64,000 nt of DNA from Paraeggerthella hongkongensis (GCF_003340345.1 NZ_PPTQ01000005.1:110828-174827); one strand, 5' to 3'; shown: positions 25,802-35,921, counted from the stretch's first letter. Numbers and translations: made by a program. Notes: a model not told the origin generated them from the letters alone.

Positions 25802-27019
25802 TTGACCGACATCAAGAACACGTCCGTCATCGACTTCGAAGACATCTCCGACGAACTCATGAACGAGATGATCGACGGCACGCTGACCGAGTTCGACGAG
25901 GGCGACCTGGTCGACGGCACGGTCGTCAAGATCGAGCACGACGAAGTGCTCGTTGACATCGGCTTCAAGAGCGAGGGCGTTATCCCGTCCCGCGAGCTCT
26001 CCATCCGCAAGGACGCCGATCCGTCCGACATCGTGGAGCTGGGCGAGAAGATCGAGGCTCTGGTTCTCCAGAAGGAGGACAAGGACGGTCGTCTGATCCT
26101 CTCCAAGAAGCGTGCCGAGTACGAGCGTGCTTGGATCCGCGTCGAAGAGAAGTTCAAGGCCGGCGAAGTGGTCACGGGCGAGGTTATCGAAGTGGTCAAG
26201 GGCGGTCTCATCCTGGACATCGGCCTGCGCGGCTTCCTGCCGGCGTCGCTGGTCGACCTTCGTCGCGTCAAGGATCTGGACATGTACCTGGGCACCGAGA
26301 TCGAAGCCCGCGTCATCGAGATGGATCGCAACCGCAACAACGTCGTGCTGTCCCGCCGCGTGCTGCTCGAGGAAGGCCGCAAGAACGAGCGCGCCGAGAT
26401 CCTCGCGAAGCTCAGCAAGGGCATGCGCCTCAAGGGCACCGTTTCCTCGATCGTCGACTTCGGCGCATTCGTCGACCTGGGCGGCATCGACGGCCTGGTG
26501 CACATCTCCGAGCTTTCCTGGAACCATGTCAACCATCCGTCCGAGGTCGTCAAGGTTGGCGACGAGGTCGAGGTCGAGGTTCTGGATGTCGATCTGCAGC
26601 GCGAGCGCATCTCGCTCGGCCTCAAGCAGACGACGGAGGATCCCTGGATCAAGCTCGTCGAGAGCTATCCGGTTGGCTCCATCGTCGACGGCAAGGTGAC
26701 GAAGATCGTGCCGTTCGGCGCGTTCATCGAGCTTGGCCAGTCCATCGAGGGCCTGGTGCACATCTCCGAGATGGCTCAGCGTCACATCGACACCCCGGCG
26801 CAGGTTGTCAAGGCCGGCGACGAGGTCAAGGTCAAGGTCATGGAGATCAACCCCGAGCGTCGTCGCATCTCCCTGTCCATGAAGGCCGCTGCGGCTGACC
26901 TGGGCTTCGAGATCGAGGTGGACGAGTCCATCGTCGTCGAGGAGAAGCCGGCTAAGAAGAAGGCCGAGAAGAAGGATGCTCCTGCCGAGGAAGCTGCTGC
27001 TCCCGAGGCTGCTGAATAA
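25802..27019 (+). CDS. rpsA: 30S ribosomal protein S1 (four S1 domains)
   Basis: A 405-aa RNA-binding protein with four S1 repeats at about residues 35-105, 120-190, 205-275 and 290-360. Repeats three and four contain the canonical VDFGAFVDLGG...GLVHISE and VPFGAFIELGQ...GLVHISE. An acidic/Lys/Ala tail follows. Four domains are typical of actinobacterial S1. The start is TTG 25802: an in-frame stop lies at 25787-25789, AAGGGG precedes the TTG, and no ATG fits. The 260-bp leader carries a -10-like TATACT at 25630-25635 but no clear -35. Confidence 0.95.
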   Translation: MTDIKNTSVIDFEDISDELMNEMIDGTLTEFDEGDLVDGTVVKIEHDEVLVDIGFKSEGVIPSRELSIRKDADPSDIVELGEKIEALVLQKEDKDGRLILSKKRAEYERAWIRVEEKFKAGEVVTGEVIEVVKGGLILDIGLRGFLPASLVDLRRVKDLDMYLGTEIEARVIEMDRNRNNVVLSRRVLLEEGRKNERAEILAKLSKGMRLKGTVSSIVDFGAFVDLGGIDGLVHISELSWNHVNHPSEVVKVGDEVEVEVLDVDLQRERISLGLKQTTEDPWIKLVESYPVGSIVDGKVTKIVPFGAFIELGQSIEGLVHISEMAQRHIDTPAQVVKAGDEVKVKVMEINPERRRISLSMKAAAADLGFEIEVDESIVVEEKPAKKKAEKKDAPAEEAAAPEAAE

Positions 27020-27044
27020 AACTTCTCAGCACCGAGTGTATGCG

Positions 27045-27075
27045 AAAGGGTCCCAGCGATGGGACCCTTTCTTTA
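27045..27075 (+). terminator. Rho-independent terminator of rpsA
   Basis: AAAGGGTCCCA pairs perfectly with TGGGACCCTTT around a GCGA tetraloop and is followed by CTTTA. It sits 25 bp after the rpsA stop. Confidence 0.9.
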
Positions 27076-27226
27076 TGGAACGACTATGGGCGACCATGGG
27101 GCGACGCAAGCGGGAATCAGTCGGTGCGAACCATGCAAGATTTCCCGACGATGCTTGGGGAGAGGGGCGTGCAAGCCGGCGCACCGTTTTTCGGGAGGTC
27201 GGGGCGCCCCGACCTCCCGATGCGTG

Positions 27227-29170
27227 CTACTTCTGCTTCGCCATGCCCTGTACCATCGTGTGCGCCAACGATCGCACGGCGTCCGACGTGGAGGCGTTCG
27301 CCTTCGTGGCGGCTGCCTCAAGCGGCGTTTCCACCTTCGCTGCTTCGGCACCTTCTTCATGCTTGGGCAGCAGCGGCGCAACGGCCTGGTAGATAAGATC
27401 GACGTAGGCTTGAGCACCATCTTCGGTCAGGTGCGTTCCGTCGCCGTCGAAGTAGCTGTCTTGGTTGGCGCTTGCGGAGTACCAATCGATCACGTGCACG
27501 TTGGCGTGGCGCTCGGCAGCTCGGGCGAGTGCGTCGTTAGTGTCGGCCACCCATGATTGCGGGCTGCGCGTGTTCACCAGGAACACCTGCTTATCGGGGC
27601 CTACGGAGTCGACAAGGCTGTCGATCTGCTCGTCGGTTGCCCGGCCGTTGGTGCCCAGCGCGAACACCACCACGCCTCCGATAATGCCTTGTTGCTCGTA
27701 GCCCTTGTACACCTCGGCGCCAATGGGAAGCTGCCGATTCACGGCTGCATCGATGGCCCCGTAAGGGAACTGCTCCTTGAAGTAGGGGATAGTGCGCACG
27801 GAAACCGAATCGCCGATCATCATGATGTCGAGTTTCGGCTGTTCGGCAGGAGCATCTTCTCCCTCAGGGAGCGTTTGCGGAATGCCGGAGGTTTGCGCGC
27901 TTTCGTCTTTGAGCAGATTAGCGCCTTCGAGTGCCGACGTAGGGGGCACGAGTACCAGGCCGCCTACGGCAACGGCCGTTACGCCTACGGCGGCAACGGT
28001 CGGTATGGCGTGCGTGCGCAGCCAGGCGGGAGCGTCGAGTTCTTTCGAACGAACGTCCTTGATAAAGGATCCTATGGCTCCACGGCGAATGGGATTCTCT
28101 ACGAATCGGTACGAGAACGCAGCGCAAGCGAAGATGACTGCAAGTTGAATCAGGTACATCCACCAGGGGGTTTCGCCGGTGAAGTTGCGGGGGTTCATGA
28201 GCAGCAAAAGCGGGTAGTGCCACAGGTAGATGCCGTACGATCGCAAACCCACCCATACGAGCGGTTTCGCGCTTGCGGCTCGTCCCAGCAGGCTGGCGGG
28301 ATGCACCATGACGGCTATGAGGATGGCGGTGAGCACGGAGGCCAGCAGCGTTCCGCCGTAATACCAGAACGGCGAGAACCCGTCTACGAACACGGCCATC
28401 GCCAGCAGCCCGACGAACGCGACGATGCCCACGCCGTCAAGAGCCTTGCGCACCTGCTTGGTCAGATGGATCTCTCCTTTGGCCCCGAGGAGGTGCGAAG
28501 GCCAAACGAACGCCAGCCAGGCTCCAATGAGCAGCGAGAACGCGCGCGTGTCGGTGCCGTAGTACACGCGGCTGGGGTCTGCCGCAGGATTGTAGAGGAG
28601 AGCCATCTCGGCGGCGGAGAGCAGCGCGAGTACCAGCGTGGCGTTGCGCATGGTGGTGCGCTTGAGGCCGGCTTTGTGCGCGGCGAACAGCAGGACAGGC
28701 CAAATGAGATAGAACTGCTCTTCGATGGCGAGCGACCAGAAGTGGGTGAGGGGCGACGGTGCGCCCAGCGCGTCGAAATACGATACGTCATGGAAGATGT
28801 ACCACCAGTTCGTGACCCAGAGAAGCGCTGCCCACATATCGTCGCGCAGCTTGGTGAGCAAGCTGTGGTCGAACACGGTGAAAAGCACCGCGGAGCAGAT
28901 GATAACGAACACGATGGCCGGCATGAGCCGCCGGATGCGTCGAAGCCAGAATTGCGGCAGGTTGATGCGACGGGTGCTGTCCCATTCGATAAGCAGCAGG
29001 CTCGTGATAAGATAACCTGACAGCACGAAGAACACGGTGACGCCCAGAAGGCCGCCCGGTGCCCAGAACATGCCCATGTGATAGGCGATAACCGCAAGTA
29101 CGGCGAAGGCGCGCAGGCCGTCGAGAGCAGGGATGTAGCGCGATTTCGTGGTAGATTTTTCAGCCGGCAT
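27227..29170 (-). CDS. OafA/OatA-like membrane O-acyltransferase with SGNH-like extracellular domain
   Basis: A 647-aa protein. Residues 10-400 form an acyltransferase-3 domain of ten to eleven membrane helices, with IPALDGLRAFAVLAVIAYHM carrying the first conserved His and SLAIEEQFYLIWP later. A short linker precedes an SGNH-hydrolase-like domain (about 455-600) with MIGDSV, a GTNG motif and the catalytic DGDGTHL. This architecture O-acetylates peptidoglycan or surface polysaccharides, which can confer lysozyme resistance. Start ATG 29170 follows AGGAGGG. It is a solitary gene, so the acceptor cannot be read from context. Confidence 0.9.
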   Translation of the reverse strand: MPAEKSTTKSRYIPALDGLRAFAVLAVIAYHMGMFWAPGGLLGVTVFFVLSGYLITSLLLIEWDSTRRINLPQFWLRRIRRLMPAIVFVIICSAVLFTVFDHSLLTKLRDDMWAALLWVTNWWYIFHDVSYFDALGAPSPLTHFWSLAIEEQFYLIWPVLLFAAHKAGLKRTTMRNATLVLALLSAAEMALLYNPAADPSRVYYGTDTRAFSLLIGAWLAFVWPSHLLGAKGEIHLTKQVRKALDGVGIVAFVGLLAMAVFVDGFSPFWYYGGTLLASVLTAILIAVMVHPASLLGRAASAKPLVWVGLRSYGIYLWHYPLLLLMNPRNFTGETPWWMYLIQLAVIFACAAFSYRFVENPIRRGAIGSFIKDVRSKELDAPAWLRTHAIPTVAAVGVTAVAVGGLVLVPPTSALEGANLLKDESAQTSGIPQTLPEGEDAPAEQPKLDIMMIGDSVSVRTIPYFKEQFPYGAIDAAVNRQLPIGAEVYKGYEQQGIIGGVVVFALGTNGRATDEQIDSLVDSVGPDKQVFLVNTRSPQSWVADTNDALARAAERHANVHVIDWYSASANQDSYFDGDGTHLTEDGAQAYVDLIYQAVAPLLPKHEEGAEAAKVETPLEAAATKANASTSDAVRSLAHTMVQGMAKQK

Positions 29171-29212
29171 TCCGGCACCCTCCTGGTCTTTCTTAGGATG
29201 CAGCGTAACGAC

Positions 29213-29241
29213 TTAGTATAGCAGCGCGCTTGCTCTATAAT
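29213..29241 (+). promoter_or_regulatory. Promoter of mnmA-coaE
   Basis: -35 TTAGTA and -10 TATAAT with a 17-bp spacer, about 64 bp before the mnmA ATG and divergent from the acyltransferase gene. Confidence 0.55.
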
Positions 29242-29304
29242 GGCCGGGCTGCAAGGTTTCAAAATATGGTTAACTACGCGTATCGTTGGTTGAGAGGCGG
29301 TTGC

Positions 29305-30363
29305 ATGCAGGCAGGTGCGAAGGTGGCGCTCGGCATGAGCGGCGGCGTGGACAGCGCTGTATCGGCGGCGTTGCTGCTGAGGGCGGGATGCCAGGTGCTG
29401 GGCGTAACGTGTCGGTTCCATGATGACGAAGCCAGCGCACAGGCCGAGGCCGATGCGGCTGCGGTGTGCGCTTTGCTGGGCATTCCCCATGTTGTTCACG
29501 ATAGCGTGGCGACGTTCGAGCGTTGCGTGGTGGAGCCGTTCGTCGACGCGTACGCGCGTGGGCTCACCCCCAGCCCTTGCGTGTGCTGCAATGCGCGCTG
29601 CAAGATTCCCGCGTTGCTGGAGGCTGCCGACAGCCACGGCTGCGACAGCGTGGCCACGGGCCATTACGCGCGCATCGCGCGTTTGACGAGCAACGACCGC
29701 TTCGTGGTGAAGACCGCGCTTGACGCGCGCAAAGACCAAAGTTACATGCTGTCGATGCTTTCCCAAGAGCAGCTTTCCCGCCTGGTTCTTCCTCTGGGCG
29801 CCATGACGAAGATCGACGTTCGCCTTATCGCTTCCGATCTGGGGCTTCATGTTGCAGAAAAGCCGGAAAGCCAAGACAACTGCTTTGTGGAGGGCGATTA
29901 CCGAGACTTTCTTCGCCAGCGCGGGGTGAAGGACGCCCCCGGCGACATCGTCGACCGAACGGGCACGGTGCTGGGGCAGCACGAAGGGCTGTCGAACTAT
30001 ACGGTTGGACAGCGAAAGGGAATTGGCCTGGCCGCTGAAGAGCCGTACTACGTGGTGGAAAAGCGCGCCGCATCCGGCCAGCTGGTCGTGGGGTTCGCGG
30101 CGGAGACGCTTATTCGCGCGGTCCGCATTCGCGATGCGAACTGGCAGGCGCTCGAAACGTTCGGCGAACCGCGTAGCGCGATGGTCAAACTGCGCTACCG
30201 AAGCCGAGCGGTACCGTGTATCATAGAATTCGAAGATGGCGCGCGTGCGCGCATTGCGCTGCGAAGCCCGCAGCCAACGACGGCGCCGGGGCAGTACGCT
30301 GTTCTCTATGAGGGTGATACCGTGCTGGGAGGCGGCATGATCGAGGAGGTAGAGCAAGCATGA
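29305..30363 (+). CDS. mnmA: tRNA-specific 2-thiouridylase
   Basis: A 352-aa PP-loop enzyme that thiolates U34 of tRNA-Lys/Glu/Gln. Seen are the ATP loop MSGGVDSAVSAALL, the first catalytic Cys in the PSPCVCCNARCK region, the KDQSYML segment, and the second Cys in SQDNCFVEGDYRDF. The C-terminal beta-barrel with YTVGQRKGIG follows. Start ATG 29305 has GAGAGGCGG upstream; earlier in-frame ATGs lie before or at the promoter. No cysteine desulfurase is adjacent. It overlaps coaE by four bases. Confidence 0.95.
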   Translation: MQAGAKVALGMSGGVDSAVSAALLLRAGCQVLGVTCRFHDDEASAQAEADAAAVCALLGIPHVVHDSVATFERCVVEPFVDAYARGLTPSPCVCCNARCKIPALLEAADSHGCDSVATGHYARIARLTSNDRFVVKTALDARKDQSYMLSMLSQEQLSRLVLPLGAMTKIDVRLIASDLGLHVAEKPESQDNCFVEGDYRDFLRQRGVKDAPGDIVDRTGTVLGQHEGLSNYTVGQRKGIGLAAEEPYYVVEKRAASGQLVVGFAAETLIRAVRIRDANWQALETFGEPRSAMVKLRYRSRAVPCIIEFEDGARARIALRSPQPTTAPGQYAVLYEGDTVLGGGMIEEVEQA

Positions 30364-30959
30364 AAAAGCTGTTCATCATCGGTGGAATGGGAGCCGGAAA
30401 GTCAACCGCTCGCAAAGCTCTTGTAGAACAGGGGCTGCCGAACGTCGACCTCGACAAGGTTGGCCACGACGTGCTTCTGTGGGATACGGTGAAGGCCGAG
30501 CTGACCGACACGTTCGGTGCTGACATCTTGGGAGAAGACGGCGAGATCGATCGCCGTGCTTTGGCGGCGAAGGCTTTCGTGAATCCTGCCGAGACGCGCA
30601 AGCTCAACCGCATCACGCTGCCGCGTATCGAGGAAGCGTTCACCGACCGTATTGCCGAACTGGAACAAGAGGGCCACAAGGCGGTGGTCGTGGAGTATTC
30701 CGTGTTCAAGAATCGCCAAACCTCTCTGGCGTACGACGCCGACGTGGTCATGGCCGTTCTGGCTCCCATTGATATGCGCATCGAGCGGGCGGTGAAAAGC
30801 GGTTGGGACGAGGCCGACGTTCGCCGTCGCATAGCTCAGCAGATCACCGATGCCGATCGCATCGAAGCTGCCGACGTGGTGTTCAACAACGACGGCACCC
30901 CCGACGAGATGCGCAACAAGGTGCTTGCGTGGTGGGGGGAATATTCCCAGGAGCTGTAA
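30360..30959 (+). CDS. coaE: Dephospho-CoA kinase
   Basis: A 199-aa P-loop kinase for the last step of coenzyme A synthesis. Walker A is GGMGAGKST near the N-terminus, followed by a VDLDKVGHDV motif with the substrate Asp, the KAFVNPAETRKLNRITLP segment and the lid region. Length is typical. Start ATG lies in the mnmA stop (ATGA). Confidence 0.92.
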   Translation: MKKLFIIGGMGAGKSTARKALVEQGLPNVDLDKVGHDVLLWDTVKAELTDTFGADILGEDGEIDRRALAAKAFVNPAETRKLNRITLPRIEEAFTDRIAELEQEGHKAVVVEYSVFKNRQTSLAYDADVVMAVLAPIDMRIERAVKSGWDEADVRRRIAQQITDADRIEAADVVFNNDGTPDEMRNKVLAWWGEYSQEL

Positions 30960-30986
30960 GCCTTTAACCAAAGCGGGACCGAGGGT

Positions 30987-31040
30987 GAGGTGGAAAGACG
31001 GTGAGACAGAGGGGTTGATGACTCGCCGGCCTTCCACCTC
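30987..31040 (+). repeat. Interrupted hairpin between coaE and uvrB
   Basis: GAGGTGGAA and TTCCACCTC are perfect complements 36 bases apart, upstream of uvrB. It may attenuate transcription between coaE and uvrB. No SOS-type operator was recognised by eye in this 106-bp spacer. Confidence 0.4.
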
Positions 31041-31065
31041 GCCTGCTTGTTCGAAGGGATCATAG

Positions 31066-33216
31066 ATGGCGCATCTTACGAATATCGAGGGCATCGAAAT
31101 GGAAGGCAAACTGCCGGAAGTGAGATTGTCCACCACCCCGTTCGAAGTGGTGTCTCCCTTCGAGCCGTCGGGCGACCAACCCCAAGCGATCGAGAAGTTG
31201 GCCAAAGGCGTGAACGACGGCCTTCGTTACCAAACGCTTCTCGGCGTGACCGGATCGGGCAAGACGTTCACCATGGCCAAGACCATCGAGGCCGTGCAGA
31301 AGCCCACGCTGGTCATGGCGCCGAACAAGACGCTGGCCGCCCAATTGGCAAGCGAGCTCAAAGAGTTCTTCCCCAACAACTCTGTGGTGTACTTCGTCAG
31401 CTACTACGATTACTACCAGCCGGAAGCGTACGTTCCTTCGTCGGACACGTTCATCGAGAAAGACGCCTCTATCAACGAAGAGGTGGAGAAGCTGCGGCAT
31501 GCGGCAACGTCCGCGCTGCTGTCGCGGCGCGACTGTATCGTGGTCGCCTCGGTGTCGTGCATCTACGGCATTGGCAGCCCGATGGATTACGCGGGGATGG
31601 CCGTATTCGTGGACAAGCAGAAGGAAATGGATCGCGACCAGGTGATCCACGAGCTTATCGATATTCAGTACGATCGCAACGATTACGATTTGAAGCGCGG
31701 TACGTTCCGCGTGCGCGGCGACGCCCTCGACGTGTTTCCGCCGTACGCGGACAATCCCATCCGCATCGAGTTCTGGGGCGACGAGATAGAGGCCATCGCC
31801 GAAATCGACAACGTGACGGGCGAGGTCGTCAACGAATTCGAAGCGCTGCCCATCTGGCCGGCGTCGCATTATGTGACCGCGCGCCCCAAGATGGACCGCG
31901 CGCTGGGCACGATCCGCGACGAGCTGCGCGAGCGCTTGCAGCAGTTCAAGGAGGAAGGCAAGCTGCTGGAGGCTCAACGCTTGGAGATGCGCGTGGCGTA
32001 CGATTTGGAGATGCTCGAAACCATGGGGTTCTGCTCGGGCATCGAGAACTATTCCCGCCACATGGACGGCCGCCAGCCGGGCGAGCCGCCGTACACCCTG
32101 ATCGATTACTTCCCGAAAGACTTCCTCTGCATTATCGACGAGAGCCATGTGACCGTGCCCCAGATTCGCGGCATGCACGAAGGCGACCGCTCGCGCAAGA
32201 TCACCTTGACCGAGCATGGGTTCCGTCTGCCTAGCTGCTTGGACAACCGTCCTTTGCGATTCGACGAGTTCGAGGACCGCGTTCCCCAGTTCGTGTACGT
32301 ATCGGCTACGCCGGGCGACTACGAAGAGAAGGTCACGCAGCAGCAGGTCGAGCAGATCATTCGACCGACGGGGCTGCTTGATCCGGAGATCATCGTGCGC
32401 GGATCGGCTTCGCAGATCGACGACATCATCGACGAGGCGAAGGAGCGCGCTGCTCGCGACGAGCGCGTGCTCATTACCACGCTTACGAAGAAGATGGCGG
32501 AAGATCTGACCGATCACTTGCTCGACCAGGGCGTGAACACGCGGTACATGCACTCGGACATCGCTACGCTTGAGCGCGTGGAGATCCTGCGCGACCTGCG
32601 CCGCGGCGAATTCGACGTGCTGGTGGGCATCAACTTGCTGCGCGAGGGCTTGGACCTGCCGGAAGTGTCGCTTGTCGCCATCCTGGATGCCGACAAAGAG
32701 GGATTCCTGCGCAACCATCGCTCCCTGATCCAGACCATCGGGCGCGCCGCCCGCAACGTGTCGGGCCAGGTGATCATGTACGCCGACAAGATCACCGACT
32801 CCATGGCGCGCGCCATCGACGAGACGAAGCGCCGTCGCGCTATCCAGATGCAGTACAACGAAGATCACGGCATCGAGCCGCAGACCATTCGCAAGGCCAT
32901 CAACGACATCATGAGCTACGTGACCGACGAGATGGGCAACACCACGGCGGAGCAGGTCAACAAGGAGCTGGCCGAGCTGTCGCGCGAGGAGGTCCTGCGC
33001 ATCATATCGTCTATGGAAGACGACATGGCGGCGGCGTCCAAGAGCATGGACTTCGAGGAAGCCGCTCGTTTGCGCGATCAGGTGGTGAAGCTGCGCGCGC
33101 AGATCGAGGGGTCGAGCGAAGAGGACGTGCTCAAGGATCTCAAGAAGAGCGCGCGCAAGGGAAGCGCTTTCGGCAATCGCAAGAACGCAGCGTACGGTTC
33201 AAGCCGAAGGTCCTAG
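31066..33216 (+). CDS. uvrB: Excinuclease ABC subunit B
   Basis: A 716-aa nucleotide-excision-repair helicase-like ATPase. Walker A is GVTGSGKTF. The beta-hairpin that opens DNA is visible ([18 protein letters not shown]), followed by DESHVT, the helicase motifs SATPGDYE and [11 protein letters not shown]...IGRAARN, and a C-terminal UVR domain ([13 protein letters not shown]). Start ATG 31066 follows GAAGGGA; ATG 31099 (MEGKLPE) is closer to some homologues. uvrA is not in the window. Confidence 0.97.
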   Translation: MAHLTNIEGIEMEGKLPEVRLSTTPFEVVSPFEPSGDQPQAIEKLAKGVNDGLRYQTLLGVTGSGKTFTMAKTIEAVQKPTLVMAPNKTLAAQLASELKEFFPNNSVVYFVSYYDYYQPEAYVPSSDTFIEKDASINEEVEKLRHAATSALLSRRDCIVVASVSCIYGIGSPMDYAGMAVFVDKQKEMDRDQVIHELIDIQYDRNDYDLKRGTFRVRGDALDVFPPYADNPIRIEFWGDEIEAIAEIDNVTGEVVNEFEALPIWPASHYVTARPKMDRALGTIRDELRERLQQFKEEGKLLEAQRLEMRVAYDLEMLETMGFCSGIENYSRHMDGRQPGEPPYTLIDYFPKDFLCIIDESHVTVPQIRGMHEGDRSRKITLTEHGFRLPSCLDNRPLRFDEFEDRVPQFVYVSATPGDYEEKVTQQQVEQIIRPTGLLDPEIIVRGSASQIDDIIDEAKERAARDERVLITTLTKKMAEDLTDHLLDQGVNTRYMHSDIATLERVEILRDLRRGEFDVLVGINLLREGLDLPEVSLVAILDADKEGFLRNHRSLIQTIGRAARNVSGQVIMYADKITDSMARAIDETKRRRAIQMQYNEDHGIEPQTIRKAINDIMSYVTDEMGNTTAEQVNKELAELSREEVLRIISSMEDDMAAASKSMDFEEAARLRDQVVKLRAQIEGSSEEDVLKDLKKSARKGSAFGNRKNAAYGSSRRS

Positions 33217-33242
33217 CGGGCCGCACGTTCGATGCGGGGTGT

Positions 33243-33278
33243 CGACCGTGGGCGAGGGATCGCCTTTGCCCACGGTCG
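33243..33278. terminator. Terminator-like hairpin between uvrB and the MFS gene
   Basis: CGACCGTGGGC and GCCCACGGTCG form an 11-bp stem around a 14-base loop between two convergent genes. No long U-run follows. Confidence 0.6.
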
Positions 33279-33287
33279 CGGCATGCG

Positions 33288-34592
33288 CTACTCGGCGGTT
33301 TCTGCGTTCTGCGCCGCACCGCTGTCGCGCACGATGGTCGGCTTGTCGCTGTCGAGCGCTCGCACGCTTTTGGGCAGGTAGATCGCCAGGCCCAGAACCA
33401 GGCAGATCAGGCCGTCCACCACGAAGAACGGTGCAACGCCGATGGATTCGGCCAGCACGCCGCCGAACGCGATTCCCACGGGAGAGGCCAGGCCCATGGC
33501 CGCCATGGCCAGGCCCAGCACGCGACCTGTTTTCTCTTCAGGGGTGTTGCGCTGGATGAGCGTGATGAGCGGGCCGTTGAACCAGGCGCACGCGACCGCC
33601 ATTGCGGCGCACAGCACGACGAACGCCCAGAACATGGTGGGTGCAAGGAATCCGCATGCCATGGTGGTCGCGCCCACGATGAAGGCCGCGATCCCGATCA
33701 AAAGGGCAAGCCGCTTGCCGCCGCCCCAGATCATGAGGATGGCCGACCCTATGATCATGCCCACGCCGAACGATGCTTCCACGATGGACGCCGCGTAGCC
33801 GTCTCCGCCGAAATGGTCGAACGTCATAAGCGGGAAGATCGCGCCGAGCGGGGCGAAGGTGACCATGCCGATCGTGACGCCGGCAATCAGGATGACCAGG
33901 CCGCGATTGGCCGACAGGGCCTTCCACCCGTCGCGCATGTTCGCGAGTACGTGCTGGTCTTTCGCGGACTCGTCGACAACCGTGGGTATCTTCACCAGGG
34001 CCAGCCCGGCAACGGCCAAAAGCGCTCCCAGGAAGTCCAGGAACATGACCGAGTGGAATCCGAACGTGGTGTACAGGAAGATGCCGAACGCAGGCGCGCC
34101 GATGGACGCTACGGAAATGAGCAGCTGGTCAAGCGTGTTGATGCGCAGCAGGTGCTTCTCCGGCACGAGCAGCGGCATGGCCGCCATCATGGCCGGCCCG
34201 TGGAACGCCTGCCCGACGCTGCGCGCGATGACCAGCACCATGAGCAGGCCGAACGAAACCTGGCCGAACAAAATGACGAAGCCCAGGCCAAGCGATATGA
34301 TGCCGATGCCCAGATCGGCTGCGATCATGACGGTTTTCCGGTTGTACTTGTCTGCTATCACGCCGCCGAAAGGCGAAAGAAGCCCTTGCGGCAGGTAGGC
34401 GCAGATGGCTGCGGCGGACAGCATGATGGCGCTGCCGGTGGTTTCGGTGATGTACCAGATCACCGCGTATCCTGCGGCGTAGCTGGTGATCATCGAGGCG
34501 GCCTGCCCGGCCCAGATGGTGGCGATGATGGCAAGCCATCGTTTGGGAAGCGGTTGCCCGCCTGCGCTCATGAGCGCGGTTGATTCGGTCAT
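33288..34592 (-). CDS. MFS transporter, drug-efflux type
   Basis: A 434-aa protein with twelve predicted membrane segments. The loop 2-3 motif reads GVIADKYNRKTVMIAADL, the typical MFS motif A, and a long central loop separates the two halves. Overall it resembles macrolide-efflux-type (MefA-like) exporters; substrate is not predictable. Start ATG 34592 follows AAGGAG. The GTG-started extension to 34709 overlaps the palindromes upstream and is rejected. Three palindromes lie in its promoter region, so a local-acting regulator is likely. Confidence 0.88.
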   Translation of the reverse strand: MTESTALMSAGGQPLPKRWLAIIATIWAGQAASMITSYAAGYAVIWYITETTGSAIMLSAAAICAYLPQGLLSPFGGVIADKYNRKTVMIAADLGIGIISLGLGFVILFGQVSFGLLMVLVIARSVGQAFHGPAMMAAMPLLVPEKHLLRINTLDQLLISVASIGAPAFGIFLYTTFGFHSVMFLDFLGALLAVAGLALVKIPTVVDESAKDQHVLANMRDGWKALSANRGLVILIAGVTIGMVTFAPLGAIFPLMTFDHFGGDGYAASIVEASFGVGMIIGSAILMIWGGGKRLALLIGIAAFIVGATTMACGFLAPTMFWAFVVLCAAMAVACAWFNGPLITLIQRNTPEEKTGRVLGLAMAAMGLASPVGIAFGGVLAESIGVAPFFVVDGLICLVLGLAIYLPKSVRALDSDKPTIVRDSGAAQNAETAE

Positions 34593-34632
34593 AAGGATGC
34601 TCCTTGATAGTGGTGTGCTGAATTGATGATGC

Positions 34633-34727
34633 GGTAGCGCATGCGGTTGCGCTACCAATTTTGCATGGAATCGGGACGAAACGAGCGCAACGACAAGTTG
34701 CGCTTGCACGCATCATGAGAATGATGC
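34633..34727. promoter_or_regulatory. Cluster of three perfect palindromes upstream of the MFS gene
   Basis: GGTAGCGCA/TGCGCTACC (34633-34656, 6-base spacer), GCGCAAC/GTTGCGC (34685-34703, 5-base spacer) and GCATCAT/ATGATGC (34710-34727, 4-base spacer) lie within 95 bp. All are consistent with operators for dimeric repressors. The surrounding 336-bp gap (34593-34928) has no gene. Confidence 0.55.
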
Positions 34728-34928
34728 AGGAATCGCAAGGCGATTTGCTAGTAGATTTGTCCCGCCATCAAAACAGAGCTCCTAGAAATTTGATCAGAAT
34801 CGCGGCGATCAGTGTAACATACGTGACGTGATTGGCCAACAGGGGCGTTTGCGGGCGAAAGGTGCCGAGCGACCTGCCTTTACGGCTTCCCTGTGCTTTT
34901 CGCTCACGCCGCGCTGGCGCGTTTGAAG

Positions 34929-35822
34929 CTACAGCGCTTCGGTCATGCGCAGGTTGAGGTCGACCGACGTGCTGATTCCTGCGACGGTGCCGCCGTTGGT
35001 GTACTGCCACAGGGCGAAGTCGAAACGCGCCCGCGGCACGGCGGCGTCGTATTCCGCAAACCAGATGGGCCGGTTTCCCAGCGCAGTTCGGTCGTAGCGC
35101 GCCATATCCCCGTTGTTTCCGTAGATCATGGTCTTGTACCCAGCGGCTTCAAGGCGCTCGCAAAACGCGATCGCCGCGGCAGTGAGCGTGCCTTTGTCCA
35201 GGTTGTTGGCGCGTCCGTTGGGATCCGCCACGGGCTCATGGTCGAATGCAACGGGAAGTTCAAGGGCGCGCCCGTTGAGTTGGGCCAGCACGAACTCCGC
35301 TTCTTCGACGGCTTCGGCAGTGTTCACTGCCTGCGAGAAGAAGTATGCTCCCGTTTGGAGCCCTGCGGCTTGCGCGCCGCGCACGTTCTCGTCGAAGCGG
35401 GCATCGGCGGACAAGCCCCCTTGAGTGTACCCGCGGTTTCCTATGCGCACGAAAGCGAAATCGATGCCGTCTGCAGCTACCGCATTCCAATCTATGAAGC
35501 CTTGATGATCGGAGACATCGACGCCAACCTGGGATTTCAACGATCCTCCCGGACGATACGCCAGGCGGTCGCCGGTACGTTCAAGGCTGCTCCAATCGTA
35601 GGGGCTTACGTACTCTGCGTTTTTCGGGGCGCTTTCTGGAGCCGTGCATTGTCCCAGGCCCACAAGCATCCCTACGAACAGAAGCCCTGCAAGCATGACG
35701 AGCAGGACGCCGACCAGGGGGCTTTTCCTTGCATGCCGAGAAGAGCTGCGGGGCGCAGGCGCGTACGTTGCGGCGTGACGAGGCTTGCCGTGGCTGCGGC
35801 GCTTGTTGGTTCGAGGTTTCAT
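34929..35822 (-). CDS. Membrane-anchored GH25 lysozyme-like muramidase
   Basis: A 297-aa protein: a basic cytoplasmic tail, one membrane helix at about 35-57, and an extracellular GH25 domain from about 95 with VGVDVSDHQGFIDW, FVRIGNRGY, the catalytic FDHEP region and a terminal IWFAEYD...FALWQYTN. GH25 enzymes cleave the MurNAc-GlcNAc bond. It lies 99 bp downstream of the GT51 gene on the same strand, pairing a glycan-making and a glycan-cutting enzyme. Confidence 0.9.
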   Translation of the reverse strand: MKPRTNKRRSHGKPRHAATYAPAPRSSSRHARKSPLVGVLLVMLAGLLFVGMLVGLGQCTAPESAPKNAEYVSPYDWSSLERTGDRLAYRPGGSLKSQVGVDVSDHQGFIDWNAVAADGIDFAFVRIGNRGYTQGGLSADARFDENVRGAQAAGLQTGAYFFSQAVNTAEAVEEAEFVLAQLNGRALELPVAFDHEPVADPNGRANNLDKGTLTAAAIAFCERLEAAGYKTMIYGNNGDMARYDRTALGNRPIWFAEYDAAVPRARFDFALWQYTNGGTVAGISTSVDLNLRMTEAL

Positions 35823-35921
35823 GCGGGTATCCTACCAGAGGCTGTTGCGAGCATTGCGCGCGCAGCGACGATCGCGCGACGACTACAGAACTTGCTGTTG
35901 TTGCCGCGGGCGCGGGCCCGG

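Noticed and set aside
34593..34709. GTG-started N-terminal extension of the MFS gene
   Set aside because: The extra 39 residues are not membrane-like and cover the palindromic promoter region; ATG 34592 has a strong Shine-Dalgarno sequence.
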